Assembly (NCBI GenBank): GCA_002422345.1
Contig: DIUL01000055.1
Span: 1-61,297, forward strand
Source of the DNA: Acetobacteraceae bacterium UBA6159
GTDB lineage: Bacteria > Pseudomonadota > Alphaproteobacteria > Acetobacterales > Acetobacteraceae
Reading direction: 5' to 3'
Length of the DNA stretch: 61,297 nt
Part shown: positions 16,201 through 25,230 of the stretch, in pieces
Numbering within the stretch: position 1 is the stretch's first letter
Layout: each line of letters begins with the position of its first letter
The notes under the pieces: generated by a model
Seen by the model: the letters and a program-made list of their open reading frames with translations, nothing else
The model's database searches: none
What the model was told of the DNA's origin: nothing
Program-made: the position numbers and the translations under genes

Positions 16201-18896
16201 CGGGTGGGATCGTCAACAACCTGGCCGGCGCCACCATCGACGGCACGGTGGGTGTCAGCATCGCGGGCGGGGCCGGCACCATTACGAATGCCGGCAGCAT
16301 CAGCGGTTCGGGCGGGACGGCCGTCGCGATGGCGGCGGGGTTCAACAATGCCGTGTCTCTGGCGGTTGGCGGCGGCTTCTCAGGCGTGGTGCATGGCGGC
16401 AACACGGTGGGAGGCACCGCCGCCAGCCTCCTGACGCTGCTGTCGGGTGCCGGCACCGGCACGATCAGCGGGCTGGGATCACAGTTCCTCGGCTTCACCG
16501 AGATCGATGTGGTGGACGGCGCGGCCTGGACGGCAAGCGGCACCAATACCGTCGCGACCGGCGTGAACCTGAGTGTCGCCGCCACCGGCACCCTGACCGG
16601 TGGTGCGGCGCTGACCGTCCGGGGCAGCGTGACGAATGCTGGCCAGATCAGGGAAGGGCTGACCGCGGGGTCCAACGGCCAGATGACCAACCTCGCCGGA
16701 GGCACCATCAGCGGGACTAGGGCCGTGGCCGGCAGCGGCCTGGGGCTGTCCGTCGCCAATATGGGGTTGATCGAGGGCGGCGCCGGGACGGCGGGCTATG
16801 GTGTCTGGCTTCTTGCCCTCTTCTCATCGCTCGGTTCCGTCACCAACAGCGCGAGTGGCACGATCCAGGGCAACGTGGCGGTGATGGCGAAGAACTCGCC
16901 GCTGTCACTGGTGAATGAGGGCGTGATCACGGGCGGGTCCAGCCTGGGCGCCGGGGTCAGCTTCTCCCGCATCGGGACGATTACCAACCAGGCGGGGGGG
17001 ACGATCACCGGCGCCATTGGCATTGGCAGTGACAATACGGCCGTGTCCGGCGGCGGCAGCCGGACGACGATCACCAATGCGGGGACGATCCTGGGCACCG
17101 GTACGGCCGGCCACGGCGTCACCCTGGCGTTCGCCGGCACCGTCGACAACCGCGCGGGCGGGAGGATCGAGGGGCAGACCGGGGTCACGATGACCGGCAA
17201 GTACGGCACCGTGACGAATGCCGGCACCATCGTGGGCCAGGGCGGGATCGCGGTCAGCCTGGCGGCCGGCTCCTCCAACCTCGTGCAGGTCGACAGCGGC
17301 GCCGTCTTCACCGGCATCGTCGATGGCGGCAACACTGCCGGTTACCCCGCCATCAGCACGCTCGAACTGCGCTCCTCCGCCTCGACGGGCACGATCAGCG
17401 GGGTGGGGACGGATTTCATCAATTTCAGCGACGTCCGGATCGCCAGCGGCGCGAGCTGGGTCATGACCGGCAACAACACGATTGTCGCGGGCCAGAGCCT
17501 GGTCAATGCCGGGTCGCTCCGGCTCGACAGCGGCACGCTTGGGACGACGATGCTGCTGGGCACGGGCGCCCTGACGATCGGCGACGCAAGCGTGCTGACC
17601 GTGAACGGCACGGTCTCGGCTGGCGCGACGATCGGCATGGACGGTGCGTCAGCCGCGTTCCACCTGGCGGCCCCGATCAGCATGGCCGGCGCGGTCACCA
17701 GCTTCGGCCTCGGGGACACGATCACCCTGGCGGGCATCGATCCGTTGTCGGTCACCTACAGCGGCGGCTTCCTGCTGTTCGGCGGCGGTAGCTCCTTTGC
17801 CCTGACGGTCCTGGACAGCCTGGTGGTGGAGGCCGTGTCGGACGGGGCGGGCGGCGCGCTGGTCTCCGCGGCCTGCTTCGTCACGGGAACATTGATCGAG
17901 ACGACGGATGGACCGGTCCCGGTGGAGGCGCTGCGACCCGGTGACACGGTGCTGACGCATGGCGGCGGCAGCAGGCCCATCCGGTGGATCGGCTACCGGA
18001 ACCTTGACCTGACCCGCCACGCCTTTCCGGCGGCCGCGCGCCCGATCGTGATCGCCGCCGGGGCGTTGGCGGACGGCGTGCCGACCCGAACCCTGCGCGT
18101 GTCGCCCGAGCATGGGATGTATCTTGCCAATCGCCTGATCCCCGCACGGTTCCTGGTCAACGGGGCCACGATCACCCAGGATCGCGCCTGTGCGGCGGTG
18201 ACATATTTCCACCTGGAACTGGACAGCCATGACCTGATCCTGTCCGAAGGCGCCGTGTCCGAGAGCTACCTCGACACCGGCAATCGCGCGGTGTTCGAGA
18301 ATGGTTCCGGGGCCGTGGCGCTGCATCCCCTGTTCGCCGAGACAGGTGGGCAGGACCGGCGGGTCAGCGAAAGCTGTGTGCCCTTCGCCGATGACCCGCG
18401 GGCGGTGGAGCCGGTCTGGCGGATGCTCGCCGACCGCGCGGGCCGGTTGGGTCATTCCTTGCCGGCACCGGTCACCACCGGCGATCCCGCGCCCCGGCTG
18501 CTGATCGGTGGTCGGATGATCGCGCCCATCGCGGCCGATCATGGTGTCTATACGTTCGTCCTGCCACGCGGAGCATCCAGGGTCCGCCTGCGGTCCCGCG
18601 CTTGCTCCCCCAGCGACCTGACCCCGTGGCACAATGACACCCGCCGGCTGGGCCTGACGGTCCGGCGCATCCGTCTGCGCGAGGGTGACCTCGTCACCGA
18701 TCTTCCACTGGATCACCCGGCCTTGACCGATGGCTGGTGGGGCATCGAGTCCGACGACCAGTCCCTCTGGCGATGGAGCAACGGCGACGCGATGCTGCGG
18801 CTTGCCGACGGGGGCGTGCGGGTGTTGGAGATCACGGCCAGCCCGCTTCCGGCGTATCGCCTGGATACGGAGGCGGAGTCCCGGGCGGCGGCCTGA
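13206..18896 (+). CDS. Giant repetitive surface protein with C-terminal Hint domain
   Basis: 1896 residues. Residues 1 to about 1550 are Gly/Thr/Asn/Val-rich repeats of VTNQSGGTITG and VVNAGxIxG type, predicted to stack as a right-handed beta-helix as in adhesins. A Hint domain follows, starting at Cys1557 (ACFVTGTLIET) with VEALRPGDTVLTHGG, RPIRWIG and RVSPEHGMYL. This is the Hint_2-type fold common in Acetobacteraceae. The final ~190 residues form a conserved-looking tail (WRWSNGDA, VRVLEITASPLPAYRL). There is no Sec signal peptide and no beta-barrel, so secretion may be by a type I system encoded elsewhere. It is transcribed alone. Whether the Hint domain cleaves the chain is not known from sequence, although the nucleophilic cysteine is present. 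Confidence 0.85.
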   Translation: MTTTTITGSQGAYTFAGAGNTLVNQGTITGPIGVRADFLDNMVVNSGTITSNTSSGLGILVTSRGTVTNQASGVISGFYGIGMAGTAGVVVNAGTITGGTSTASRGIFLAEGGSITNLAGGTISGGTGVVSNRAVTLVNAGFIGGSSQTAVSLAAGFNHRVTLLAGGSFGGTVNGGNTIGASRTSTLALGAGTAFGQLTLGLGTYILNFGQISIESGASWALVGNHSIANGVTLTNNGTAFFAGGTLTNAGLIQGGLSPGGGGTLVNATTGTVSGTIAIHGNFAAPVVVNSGLISGGTSVDGAGVRLFQGGTITNQSGGLITGHAGINGWSPVTIVNAGRISGDTVVGRGVELLVGGVITNQSGGTISGATGMTASGATVVNASGGTITGATGLHTKGSASGITNAGLITGTVGPGIVLTANDTVTNQSSGLITGYFGVRGEASATVTNTGTITGNGINGAGIVLFVGGAVTNQSGGTVSGRTGVRGAGVAVVNAGRIEGTAGFGISISGGGTVTNQSGGTITGYDGLTIQDATATVVNSGRIIGQGTANGRGAMLAAGGTLSNASTGLISAAVAIDILNAGVTIENAGTVLAIMAGVNPGITMRQGGVVTNQSSGRIQGVRGIAIAGGAGTVSNSGTIQGTSAAAISLAAGFANSVTLSPIGTVTGTIDGGNTIGASAVSTLVLASAVSAGTLSGLGGSVVNFGRIAINTNANWVLGGTNTLANGVSLTNGGTLSATGSLFNEITLPFGLTFSGAGYAHNRATGTIQATTALRANVAGLRVRNSGVLAGGTASGGRGVALTPGGTLVNDAAGVISAQNAVYGNALQTTITNSGSLVGTGASSVGVFLNGGGVLTNQATGLITGNTGVSVRGAAGTVSNAGTIVGSGGTAVSMIAGFAHTLLVAGGASFSGLIDGGNTIGGTIASSLVLVSGASAGTLTSFQNTFLNFGTVSIASGAGWTLAGDTTLAAGARLIAGSGAVETGTFTNAGSVSGGLTMPSGGIVNNLAGATIDGTVGVSIAGGAGTITNAGSISGSGGTAVAMAAGFNNAVSLAVGGGFSGVVHGGNTVGGTAASLLTLLSGAGTGTISGLGSQFLGFTEIDVVDGAAWTASGTNTVATGVNLSVAATGTLTGGAALTVRGSVTNAGQIREGLTAGSNGQMTNLAGGTISGTRAVAGSGLGLSVANMGLIEGGAGTAGYGVWLLALFSSLGSVTNSASGTIQGNVAVMAKNSPLSLVNEGVITGGSSLGAGVSFSRIGTITNQAGGTITGAIGIGSDNTAVSGGGSRTTITNAGTILGTGTAGHGVTLAFAGTVDNRAGGRIEGQTGVTMTGKYGTVTNAGTIVGQGGIAVSLAAGSSNLVQVDSGAVFTGIVDGGNTAGYPAISTLELRSSASTGTISGVGTDFINFSDVRIASGASWVMTGNNTIVAGQSLVNAGSLRLDSGTLGTTMLLGTGALTIGDASVLTVNGTVSAGATIGMDGASAAFHLAAPISMAGAVTSFGLGDTITLAGIDPLSVTYSGGFLLFGGGSSFALTVLDSLVVEAVSDGAGGALVSAACFVTGTLIETTDGPVPVEALRPGDTVLTHGGGSRPIRWIGYRNLDLTRHAFPAAARPIVIAAGALADGVPTRTLRVSPEHGMYLANRLIPARFLVNGATITQDRACAAVTYFHLELDSHDLILSEGAVSESYLDTGNRAVFENGSGAVALHPLFAETGGQDRRVSESCVPFADDPRAVEPVWRMLADRAGRLGHSLPAPVTTGDPAPRLLIGGRMIAPIAADHGVYTFVLPRGASRVRLRSRACSPSDLTPWHNDTRRLGLTVRRIRLREGDLVTDLPLDHPALTDGWWGIESDDQSLWRWSNGDAMLRLADGGVRVLEITASPLPAYRLDTEAESRAAA
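13640..17520 (+). repeat. Five degenerate ~90-residue modules in the passenger
   Basis: A larger unit recurs at about 13650, 15140, 15870, 16320 and 17250. Each begins AV(S/A)(L/M)xAGF, continues through (V/I)xGGNTxG to a short LxFG/LNFG strand, and ends xxSGAxWxLxGxxTLAxG. Between these modules lie variable numbers of ~40-residue VTNQSGG/VVNAG units. The modules have diverged at DNA level, unlike the PAS repeats in the MCP gene. Confidence 0.7.
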
Positions 18897-18937
18897 GGCG
18901 CTGGCCGCGTCACCCACCAGGAAGGCCGCCGCCCCCC

Positions 18938-19891
18938 CTACCAGTGCAAAAAGCGCCGCAACGCTTCCCGCGTATCCCGCTCGGCCTGCAGCGTGACACG
19001 CGCATTCGTCGCCCGGTAGAAGCCGTGATACGCCCGTGGATACAAATGAAACTCGACCGGCACGCCCGCCCGGTTCAGACGGTCCGCGTAGGCAATATTT
19101 TCCTCAAGGAATAGGTCGAGGCCGCCGACCGAAATATACGTCGGCGGCAAGCCCGACACATCCGCCGCGCGCGCCGCCGCTGCGTAAGGGCAGACATCGG
19201 GCGAACCTGGCTCCCGCCCCAGCAGCGAACGCCAGCCGAAAAGATTGTTCGCCTGCGTCCAGACGAATTCGCCGACGCAAGGGTGCAGGTCCGTCCGTAT
19301 GGCCGAGTGGTCGTCGATCATCGGATAGATCAGGTGCTGAAAGGCGAATTTCGGCCCATCCCGGTCGCGCGCGTACAGCGCCGCCCCCGCAGCGAAACCG
19401 CCGCCGCCGCTTTCACCCTTGATGCCGATGCGGGCGGGATCAAGCCCAAGCCTCTCGGCATTCGCGTGCAGCCAGATGAACACCGAGTAGATGTCCTCCA
19501 GTGGCCCCGGATGCGGTGTTTCCGGCGCGAGGCGATAGTCAACGGAATAGATCGCGCATTTCAAGTCCGACGCGAAGACCCGGTTCTCCACATCCTTCAT
19601 CTCCGGGGAGCCCATGACGAAGCCGCCGCCATGGATGTGGAGAATGACCGGCAGCGGGACGTCGGACCTGACCGGGCGATAGGTCAGAACCCGGATCGGC
19701 GGCGCGCCGAACGCACTCTCCACATGGATTTCGCCGGCCGTGATATCGGGCAGGTCCGGAACCGGCACGGCACGCAGCAACGCGAGCGCATCGGCACGAC
19801 GCCTTGGCAAGGTCTCGGCGGTCAGTGGCACCTGCGGCATCAGCGCGAGCGCGTCGCGCAATTCGGGGTCGACGAGGTCAATTGTGCTCAT
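18938..19891 (-). CDS. Alpha/beta hydrolase of the hormone-sensitive lipase family
   Basis: 317 residues starting at the ATG at 19891 (MSTIDLVDPELRD). It shows the HSL/family IV esterase hallmarks: the oxyanion motif HIHGGGF, the nucleophile elbow GESGGGG, and C-terminal GGLDLF (Asp) and AYHGF (His) completing the triad. It should hydrolyse short acyl esters; the true substrate is unknown. No signal peptide is seen, so it is cytoplasmic. It converges with the Hint-protein gene (41 bp between stops) and diverges from the membrane methyltransferase-like gene across 214 bp. Confidence 0.88.
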   Translation of the reverse strand: MSTIDLVDPELRDALALMPQVPLTAETLPRRRADALALLRAVPVPDLPDITAGEIHVESAFGAPPIRVLTYRPVRSDVPLPVILHIHGGGFVMGSPEMKDVENRVFASDLKCAIYSVDYRLAPETPHPGPLEDIYSVFIWLHANAERLGLDPARIGIKGESGGGGFAAGAALYARDRDGPKFAFQHLIYPMIDDHSAIRTDLHPCVGEFVWTQANNLFGWRSLLGREPGSPDVCPYAAAARAADVSGLPPTYISVGGLDLFLEENIAYADRLNRAGVPVEFHLYPRAYHGFYRATNARVTLQAERDTREALRRFLHW

Positions 19892-20105
19892 GATCGGTGG
19901 CCGTATCCGTTCGGGACGAAGCAGGACGGTATGGCAGCGCTGGCCCGACGACAAGGCGACCGGCCGTCTCGTGCCGGGACAGCGGCCCGAGGCGCCTTGC
20001 CTTATGGCGCGGAAGGGCCTTTCGTCCCCGTCGCCGCGGGAGGAAAGCGCCCATCGCACAGCCAGACCATCGGCCGCACCCACCGATCGAGGAAGACACC
20101 GAAAC

Positions 20106-20585
20106 GTGACCGCCGACCGCCCCAACCGCGTCCCCTGGCCACCGATCCTGTTCGGGGCAATGGCCCTCGTTGCCTGGCTTGCCGGGCGCGCGCTGCCGCT
20201 GCCTTGGCCGGACGCGCCGGCCCTCGCGGTGGCAGGGTGGGGAATACTGGCGACGGGCTTTGCGCTCGATCTCTGGGCGATGGTGGTCATGACGCGCAGG
20301 CACGCGAACATCCTGCCCCACCGCGCCGCGACTGCCTTGGTGACGGATGGGCCCTTCGCCTGGTCGCGCAACCCGATCTATCTGGGCAACACCCTGCTTC
20401 TCACCGGCTGCGGCGTGGCCTTTGGCAACGCGTGGTTCCTGCCGGCCGCGGCGGTCGCGGCCGCGACGGTCACGGTGCTCGCCATCCAGCGGGAGGAAGC
20501 GCATCTCGCCGCCCGCTTCGGCGCGGAGTGGTTCGCCTATGCGGCGCGCACCCCACGCTGGTTCGGCACGTTCCGGCGGCCCTGA
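20106..20585 (+). CDS. Isoprenylcysteine carboxyl methyltransferase family membrane protein
   Basis: 159 residues with four to five hydrophobic segments and the family core WSRNPIYLGNTLLLTG followed by REEAHLAARFG near the C-terminus, typical of the ICMT/PEMT-like SAM-binding membrane enzymes. A GTG at 20106 preceded by GAGGAAG is chosen; an in-frame ATG at 20160 would remove the first hydrophobic residues. The bacterial substrate of this subfamily is not established. It converges with the TRAP transporter operon 19 bp downstream. Confidence 0.75.
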   Translation: MTADRPNRVPWPPILFGAMALVAWLAGRALPLPWPDAPALAVAGWGILATGFALDLWAMVVMTRRHANILPHRAATALVTDGPFAWSRNPIYLGNTLLLTGCGVAFGNAWFLPAAAVAAATVTVLAIQREEAHLAARFGAEWFAYAARTPRWFGTFRRP

Positions 20586-20604
20586 AGCGCCGCACGGCCG
20601 TTGC

Positions 20605-21891
20605 TCAGTCCGACGCCAGGCGCGGCAGCCACAGCGCGAGGTCCGGCCAGAACGACACGATCGCGATCATCAGGACAAGCGTCACGACGAACGGCATGGT
20701 GCCGATGATGACATCGTTCACGCCGCCGCGATGACGCAACCCCTGCACGACGTACAGGTTGATCCCGACCGGCGGCGTGATCATCGCCGTTTCCATCAGC
20801 ATCACGACGACGATGCCGAACCAGATCGGATCGAAGCCGGCGGCGGTCATGATCGGCGCGATGATCGGCACCGTGGCCACCATCATCGACAGCGTCTCCA
20901 TGAACATGCCGAGCACGAAATAGAAGGCGATGACGACGATCAGAAGCCCTACGGGGGAGAGGTCCAGCGACGTGATCATGCGGTTGATCTGGCTGGTCAG
21001 GCCGATGGAGGTGATGACGAAGTTGAGGAAGTAGGCGGCGAGCAGGATGGCCATGATCATGGCCGTGGTACGCATCGTGCCCTCGAACGCCCGCAGCAGC
21101 ATATGCATCGTCAGCGTTCGGTTCCACGCGCAGATGCCAAGCGCGGCGATGACGCCCAGCGCGGCTGACTCCGTGGCCGTCGCCAGGCCGGCGTAGATCG
21201 AGCCGATGACCGCGATGAACACCACCAGCGGCGGGATCAGATCGGGGAGGCTCTCCACCCGCTCCGCCCAGGTGATGCTGGTGCGCGTTCCACCCCAGTG
21301 CGGGCGCGCCAGGCAGAGGACCAGGACGGTCAGACTGAACAGCCCCGCCAGCACCAGGCCGGGCAATATCCCGGCCAGGTACAGCTTGGGGATCGAGGTA
21401 TCGGTCAGCACCCCATAGACGATCATGTTGATCGAGGGCGGGATCAGGATCCCCAGCGTTCCCCCGGCCGCGATGGTGCCGAGGAACAGCTTCTCATTAT
21501 AGCCGCGCCGTTCGATCTCCCCCAGGGCGACGGTGCCGATCGTCGCCGCGGTCGCGACGCTGGAGCCTGATGTCGCCGCGAACATGGCGCAGGCGGCGAT
21601 GTTGGAGTGCATCAGGCCGCCGGGCAGCCACGGCATCCATTTCACCAGGGCGGCATACATCCGCTCCGCCATACCCGACCGGAGCAGGATTTCGCCCAGC
21701 AGCACGAAGAACGGGACCGCCACCAGCAGGAAGCCGTTCGAGGTCGACCAGGCGACCTCTCCGATCGCCAGATGCAGGGGGAGCTTGGCATAGACCCCGG
21801 ACAGCACCAGCCCCAGCACGCCCAGCGCGGCCGCGACCGGGACGGACAGCGCCAACAAGACCAGCAGCGTCGACAGCGTGACGGTGATCAT
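20605..21891 (-). CDS. TRAP transporter large permease (DctM-like)
   Basis: 428 residues and about 12 hydrophobic segments. This is the ion-coupled transport subunit of a tripartite ATP-independent periplasmic transporter. Typical blocks include FFVLLGEILLRSG, ATSGSSVATAATIGTVA, LGILIPPSI and MITPPVGINLYVVQG. Starting at the ATG at 21891 gives the usual family length and a four-base overlap with the small permease gene; the frame upstream is only a shadow of that gene. Third gene of a dctP-dctQ-dctM-type operon. The substrate is unknown. Confidence 0.93.
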   Translation of the reverse strand: MITVTLSTLLVLLALSVPVAAALGVLGLVLSGVYAKLPLHLAIGEVAWSTSNGFLLVAVPFFVLLGEILLRSGMAERMYAALVKWMPWLPGGLMHSNIAACAMFAATSGSSVATAATIGTVALGEIERRGYNEKLFLGTIAAGGTLGILIPPSINMIVYGVLTDTSIPKLYLAGILPGLVLAGLFSLTVLVLCLARPHWGGTRTSITWAERVESLPDLIPPLVVFIAVIGSIYAGLATATESAALGVIAALGICAWNRTLTMHMLLRAFEGTMRTTAMIMAILLAAYFLNFVITSIGLTSQINRMITSLDLSPVGLLIVVIAFYFVLGMFMETLSMMVATVPIIAPIMTAAGFDPIWFGIVVVMLMETAMITPPVGINLYVVQGLRHRGGVNDVIIGTMPFVVTLVLMIAIVSFWPDLALWLPRLASD

Positions 21892-22478
21892 GTGCTGGAC
21901 TCCGCCCGGACCCGGAGGTCGCGTATTTCCTCTTCCACCTCTTCCTCGGCGGACCGTGTCCCGACCAGGCGCACCGCGGCGGCGGGGTCTCCGGCGGCGA
22001 ACTGCGCCATGGCGCGAAGGCCGAGGAGCACGCCGACCACGACGAAGTAGGTCAGTCCGACGGCCCATATCGCCTGCGGAACCGCGATCGGCGTTTCCAG
22101 CGCGCTTTGGCTGTGGGCGTCGACGCTGAAGGACTGGTCGGCGATCCCCCAGGCATGCCACGCCAGCAGGCCGAAGAACCCGATGAACAGGCCAAGTCCC
22201 AGGAGATCGAGCACCACGCGGGTACGGAGCGCGAAGTGGGTGTAGAGTGAATCAATCCGGATATGTCCGCGGTCGAGCAGCGCGGCGGGCAATGCCCAGG
22301 CGGACCCGATTGCCAGGGCGTACCCGGCAAGCTCGTCCGCGCCGCCGATCGAGGCTTCGAACAGCCGCCGCATCACGACATCGATCCCGATCACGACGGC
22401 GGCCAGAAGGATCAGGCTGCCTCCGAACCAAAGGCCGAACACGGAAATCCGGGCGATGACCTTCAACAGCGCGTCCAT
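21888..22478 (-). CDS. TRAP transporter small permease (DctQ-like)
   Basis: 196 residues with four membrane helices (for example GLWFGGSLILLAAVVIGIDV and VGLTYFVVVGVLLGL) and the DctQ-type DELAGYALAIGSAWALP stretch. The C-terminal ~35 residues are acidic (EEEVEEEI) and extend past the usual domain. The gene overlaps the large permease by ATGA and lies 9 bp after the binding-protein gene. Confidence 0.9.
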   Translation of the reverse strand: MDALLKVIARISVFGLWFGGSLILLAAVVIGIDVVMRRLFEASIGGADELAGYALAIGSAWALPAALLDRGHIRIDSLYTHFALRTRVVLDLLGLGLFIGFFGLLAWHAWGIADQSFSVDAHSQSALETPIAVPQAIWAVGLTYFVVVGVLLGLRAMAQFAAGDPAAAVRLVGTRSAEEEVEEEIRDLRVRAESST

Positions 22479-22487
22479 GTCCCGCGC

Positions 22488-23537
22488 CTAGCTCGACGGC
22501 GCGTTCAGGCCCAGCGCCTTGCCGACGGTCTCATTCCAGGTCTTCGCGCAGTCGGCGCCGCATCGTTTCGCCCAGTTGCGCAGCACCGAGCCTTCGACCA
22601 TCCCCTTGTATCGATCCTTGTCGGACGCCGAGATGGGGGACAGCGTCATATGGGCCATCTTTCCCATGGTGCAGGGCGGGCGGCCAAAGTTGCAGTTCTC
22701 GGCCTGCGCCGTCGCGGCGCTGATCGTATCCCACATCTTGTCCTCGAAGGCCTTGAACTGAGCCTCGAAGAAGGCCTTGACCGGGGGCGGCATCTTGTTC
22801 CAGGTCGACAGATTGACCGCCTTGACGTTGATGCTCCACCCCAGGGAGAGCGGGTAGATCGTCTTGGTGACCTCGGGCCAGCCGGCCGTGTTGCCGCTGA
22901 GCGTTCCGGTCACGGCACAATCGACCACGCCGTTGTTCAGCGCCGGCACCACTTCCGGGAACGACATGCTGATCGAGGACGCGCCAAGCCCGGTCATGAA
23001 GTCGCGCATCGAGTTGTTGAACACGCGGATCTTGCGGCCCTTGAGGTCGTCGAGCCCGCTGACCGCGGTCTTGCACCAGAATACCTGCGGTGGGTGGCCG
23101 CCGATCGCCAGCAGCTTCGATCCCCAGTTCTTCTGCATCTGCTGATCGAGCACGCCGCGCCAGGCGGCACAGGCCTTACGCGCGGTCGGAACGTCCAATG
23201 CCAGCCCGGCCAGGTCACAGCCCTCGAACCGCGGGTCATCGCCCGCCATCTTCGAGATATCCATGGAGGCGAAGTCGGCGACACCCAGTTTCAACAGCCG
23301 CAGCAGGGTCTTGTCATCGATGCCCATCTGGTCGAACGGGGTCGCGTCCATGGTGACCGCGCCCTTCGAAGCCTCGGGGATCTGCTTCGACCAGAAGGGT
23401 TGCTCATCGACCGTCCATGCGACCGTGTTGCTGCTGGTGCCGATTACCTTGTAGCTGGACTTGGGAAGTTCCTGAGCCCACGCGGTTCCCAGGCAAAGCA
23501 CCGACATGGCCGTGGTGACGAACGTCCAGATACGCAT
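22488..23537 (-). CDS. TRAP transporter substrate-binding protein (DctP-like)
   Basis: 349 residues with a Sec signal peptide (MRIWTFVTTAMSVLCLGTAWAQ, cleavage after AWA). The mature protein has the DctP-family central KGRKIRVFNNSMRDFMTGLG, in which the arginine usually binds a ligand carboxylate, and VPALNNGVVDCAVTGTLSG. At least six cysteines in the mature part (for example CNFGRPPC and CGADC) suggest disulfides. First gene of the TRAP operon, divergent from the monooxygenase/ABC operon across 510 bp, so the ligand may be a substrate of that pathway (inference). Confidence 0.9.
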   Translation of the reverse strand: MRIWTFVTTAMSVLCLGTAWAQELPKSSYKVIGTSSNTVAWTVDEQPFWSKQIPEASKGAVTMDATPFDQMGIDDKTLLRLLKLGVADFASMDISKMAGDDPRFEGCDLAGLALDVPTARKACAAWRGVLDQQMQKNWGSKLLAIGGHPPQVFWCKTAVSGLDDLKGRKIRVFNNSMRDFMTGLGASSISMSFPEVVPALNNGVVDCAVTGTLSGNTAGWPEVTKTIYPLSLGWSINVKAVNLSTWNKMPPPVKAFFEAQFKAFEDKMWDTISAATAQAENCNFGRPPCTMGKMAHMTLSPISASDKDRYKGMVEGSVLRNWAKRCGADCAKTWNETVGKALGLNAPSS

Positions 23538-24047
23538 CCAGATGACTCCCGAAACTGAAGTATTGGAAACACACGCGGGCGGCGGCCCGGGCGGGACTGC
23601 AATGATCGTGCATGTCCCGACGCAAACGTCATGCCATCGAACTCATCCACGGATCGTCCGGCCGAAGTGCCTCGGCAGATGCAAAGGCCCGGCGCTGTCC
23701 TGAGGCCGTTACGATGACCGGCGATCATTCGTCCGATCGGGATCACATGAGCGGCGCGGCCGGAAGAGGGTAATTTTTGGACACATTCTGGCCGTTGTGG
23801 AACCTTTGTGTTTAATTTTTATGCTACTCTGGCAGGTGCGCACATTTTGTCTATTTTCCGGACATTGTGCATTGCGGCATTCGGCGCTTTTATGTTCATA
23901 TTCCGTGCAGGTCATCCACGTCCGGCGCCACATGACCGTTATATCGGCATAGCGAGGCCCCATGCCCCACCCCGTGCGTCCAGGCCATGACCGTCACTCC
24001 CGCCCGCGGACCGACGCCGGTTCGGTTCGGCTTTTGGAAACAACGCC
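23538..24047. other. Divergent intergenic region between TRAP and RutA-like operons
   Basis: 510 bp with an AT-rich core at about 23770-23900 (runs such as TAATTTTT and TTTAATTTTTATGCT). It should hold both divergent promoters. A weak plus-strand candidate is TTGTGG at 23795 with TATGCT at 23820, but the 19-bp spacer is poor. No credible small gene: a 60-codon frame at 23808 starts with GTG without a ribosome binding site. Confidence 0.45.
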
Positions 24048-25130
24048 ATGCAGGTAGGCGTCTTCATCCCCATCGCCAACAATGGCTGGCTGATCTCCAC
24101 CACGTCGCCGCAGTTCAAGCCGAGCTTCGATCTGAATCGGGCGGTCGTTGAGAGGGCTGAACGATACGGGATGGATTTCGCGCTCTCGATGATCAAGCTG
24201 CGCGGCTTTGGCGGCCCGTCGGAGTTCTGGGACTACAACCTGGAAAGTTTCACGCTGATGGCGGGCCTCGCCGCCGTCACACGCCGCATCCAACTGTTCG
24301 CCACCTGCGCCGTGCTGACCTTGCCGCCCGCCGTCGCCGCGCGCATGGCGGTTACGATCGACAGCATCTCCCACGGACGGTTCGGTCTGAATATGATCAC
24401 CGGCTGGCAGGAGAAAGAATACTCCCAGATGGGCATCTGGCCGGGGGAGACGCATCACCTGCGGCGCTACGACTATTGCGGCGAATATGTCACCGTCATG
24501 CGGGAGCTTTGGGACACCGGACACAGTGATTTCAAAGGCGACTTCTTCCAGATGGACGACTGTCGCTGCCTGCCGATGCCGCAAAGCCGCATCCCCATCA
24601 TCTGCGCGGGACAAAGCGACCGGGGAACGGAATTCGCCGCGACTTTCGCCGATCACAATTTCTGCTCCAGCTTCGGCATCAACGACCCCTTCGCCGTTGC
24701 GCCCAGCACCGCTCGGCTTTTGGAGGCGAATGCACGCACCGGGCGAAACTGCGGCGCGCTGGTCGTGATGATGGTCATCGCCGAGGAAACCGAAGCCGAA
24801 GCCCAGGCCAAGTGGGAACACTACCGGTCCGGTATCGACATGGTCGCCCTGGGCTGGCGGCAGTCCCAGGCTGAAACCGATCCCACGACGGACAAACTGG
24901 CCGCGGCCGGGCGCTTTGCTCAGAAGATACAGAACCGGATGCCGACGATGCACGGCGCCCTGGTTGGATCGTACGAAAGGATCGCGGAATTGCTGGATCT
25001 TTACGCGACCGTCCCGGGCGTGAGCGGCGTGATGCTGACCTTCGACGACTTCATCGAGGGGATGGACAAGTTCGGCCGCCATATCCAACCCCGGATGACC
25101 AGCCGCCAACACGTCATGGCGGACGCCTGA
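24048..25130 (+). CDS. rutA: RutA-like pyrimidine monooxygenase (LLM class flavin-dependent)
   Basis: 360 residues, collinear with Escherichia coli RutA, the FMN-dependent enzyme that opens the uracil ring to a ureidoacrylate. Shared blocks recognisable by eye include GVFIPIANNGWLIS, DFALSMIKLRGFGG, EFWDYNLESFTLMAGLAA, TLPPAVAARMA, GRFGLNMITGW and SDFKGDFFQMDDC. The protein needs reduced flavin from a partner reductase (RutF in E. coli), which is not encoded nearby. It is the first gene of a plus-strand set with a second monooxygenase and a complete ABC importer. Because rutB-rutG are absent, the true substrate may be a different N-heterocycle or amide. Confidence 0.8.
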   Translation: MQVGVFIPIANNGWLISTTSPQFKPSFDLNRAVVERAERYGMDFALSMIKLRGFGGPSEFWDYNLESFTLMAGLAAVTRRIQLFATCAVLTLPPAVAARMAVTIDSISHGRFGLNMITGWQEKEYSQMGIWPGETHHLRRYDYCGEYVTVMRELWDTGHSDFKGDFFQMDDCRCLPMPQSRIPIICAGQSDRGTEFAATFADHNFCSSFGINDPFAVAPSTARLLEANARTGRNCGALVVMMVIAEETEAEAQAKWEHYRSGIDMVALGWRQSQAETDPTTDKLAAAGRFAQKIQNRMPTMHGALVGSYERIAELLDLYATVPGVSGVMLTFDDFIEGMDKFGRHIQPRMTSRQHVMADA

Positions 25131-25230
25131 TGGGCCCCGTCGCGCTGGCACGAACCTTGCGTTTCCAGAGCCGCCCAGCCGAACCCACCCCGGGCCTGAT
25201 CGGTCCAGCGCCTGTTCCGGAGCCAACCGC

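Noticed and set aside
13206..17600. Regular repeats reminiscent of a CRISPR array
   Set aside because: The periodicity is in-frame with a coding sequence and the repeats are degenerate protein motifs, not identical repeats with unique spacers.
23808..23990. A 60-codon frame with a hydrophobic start in the TRAP/RutA divergent region
   Set aside because: It starts with GTG without a ribosome binding site and lies across the expected promoter area; the hydrophobic look comes from AT-rich DNA.
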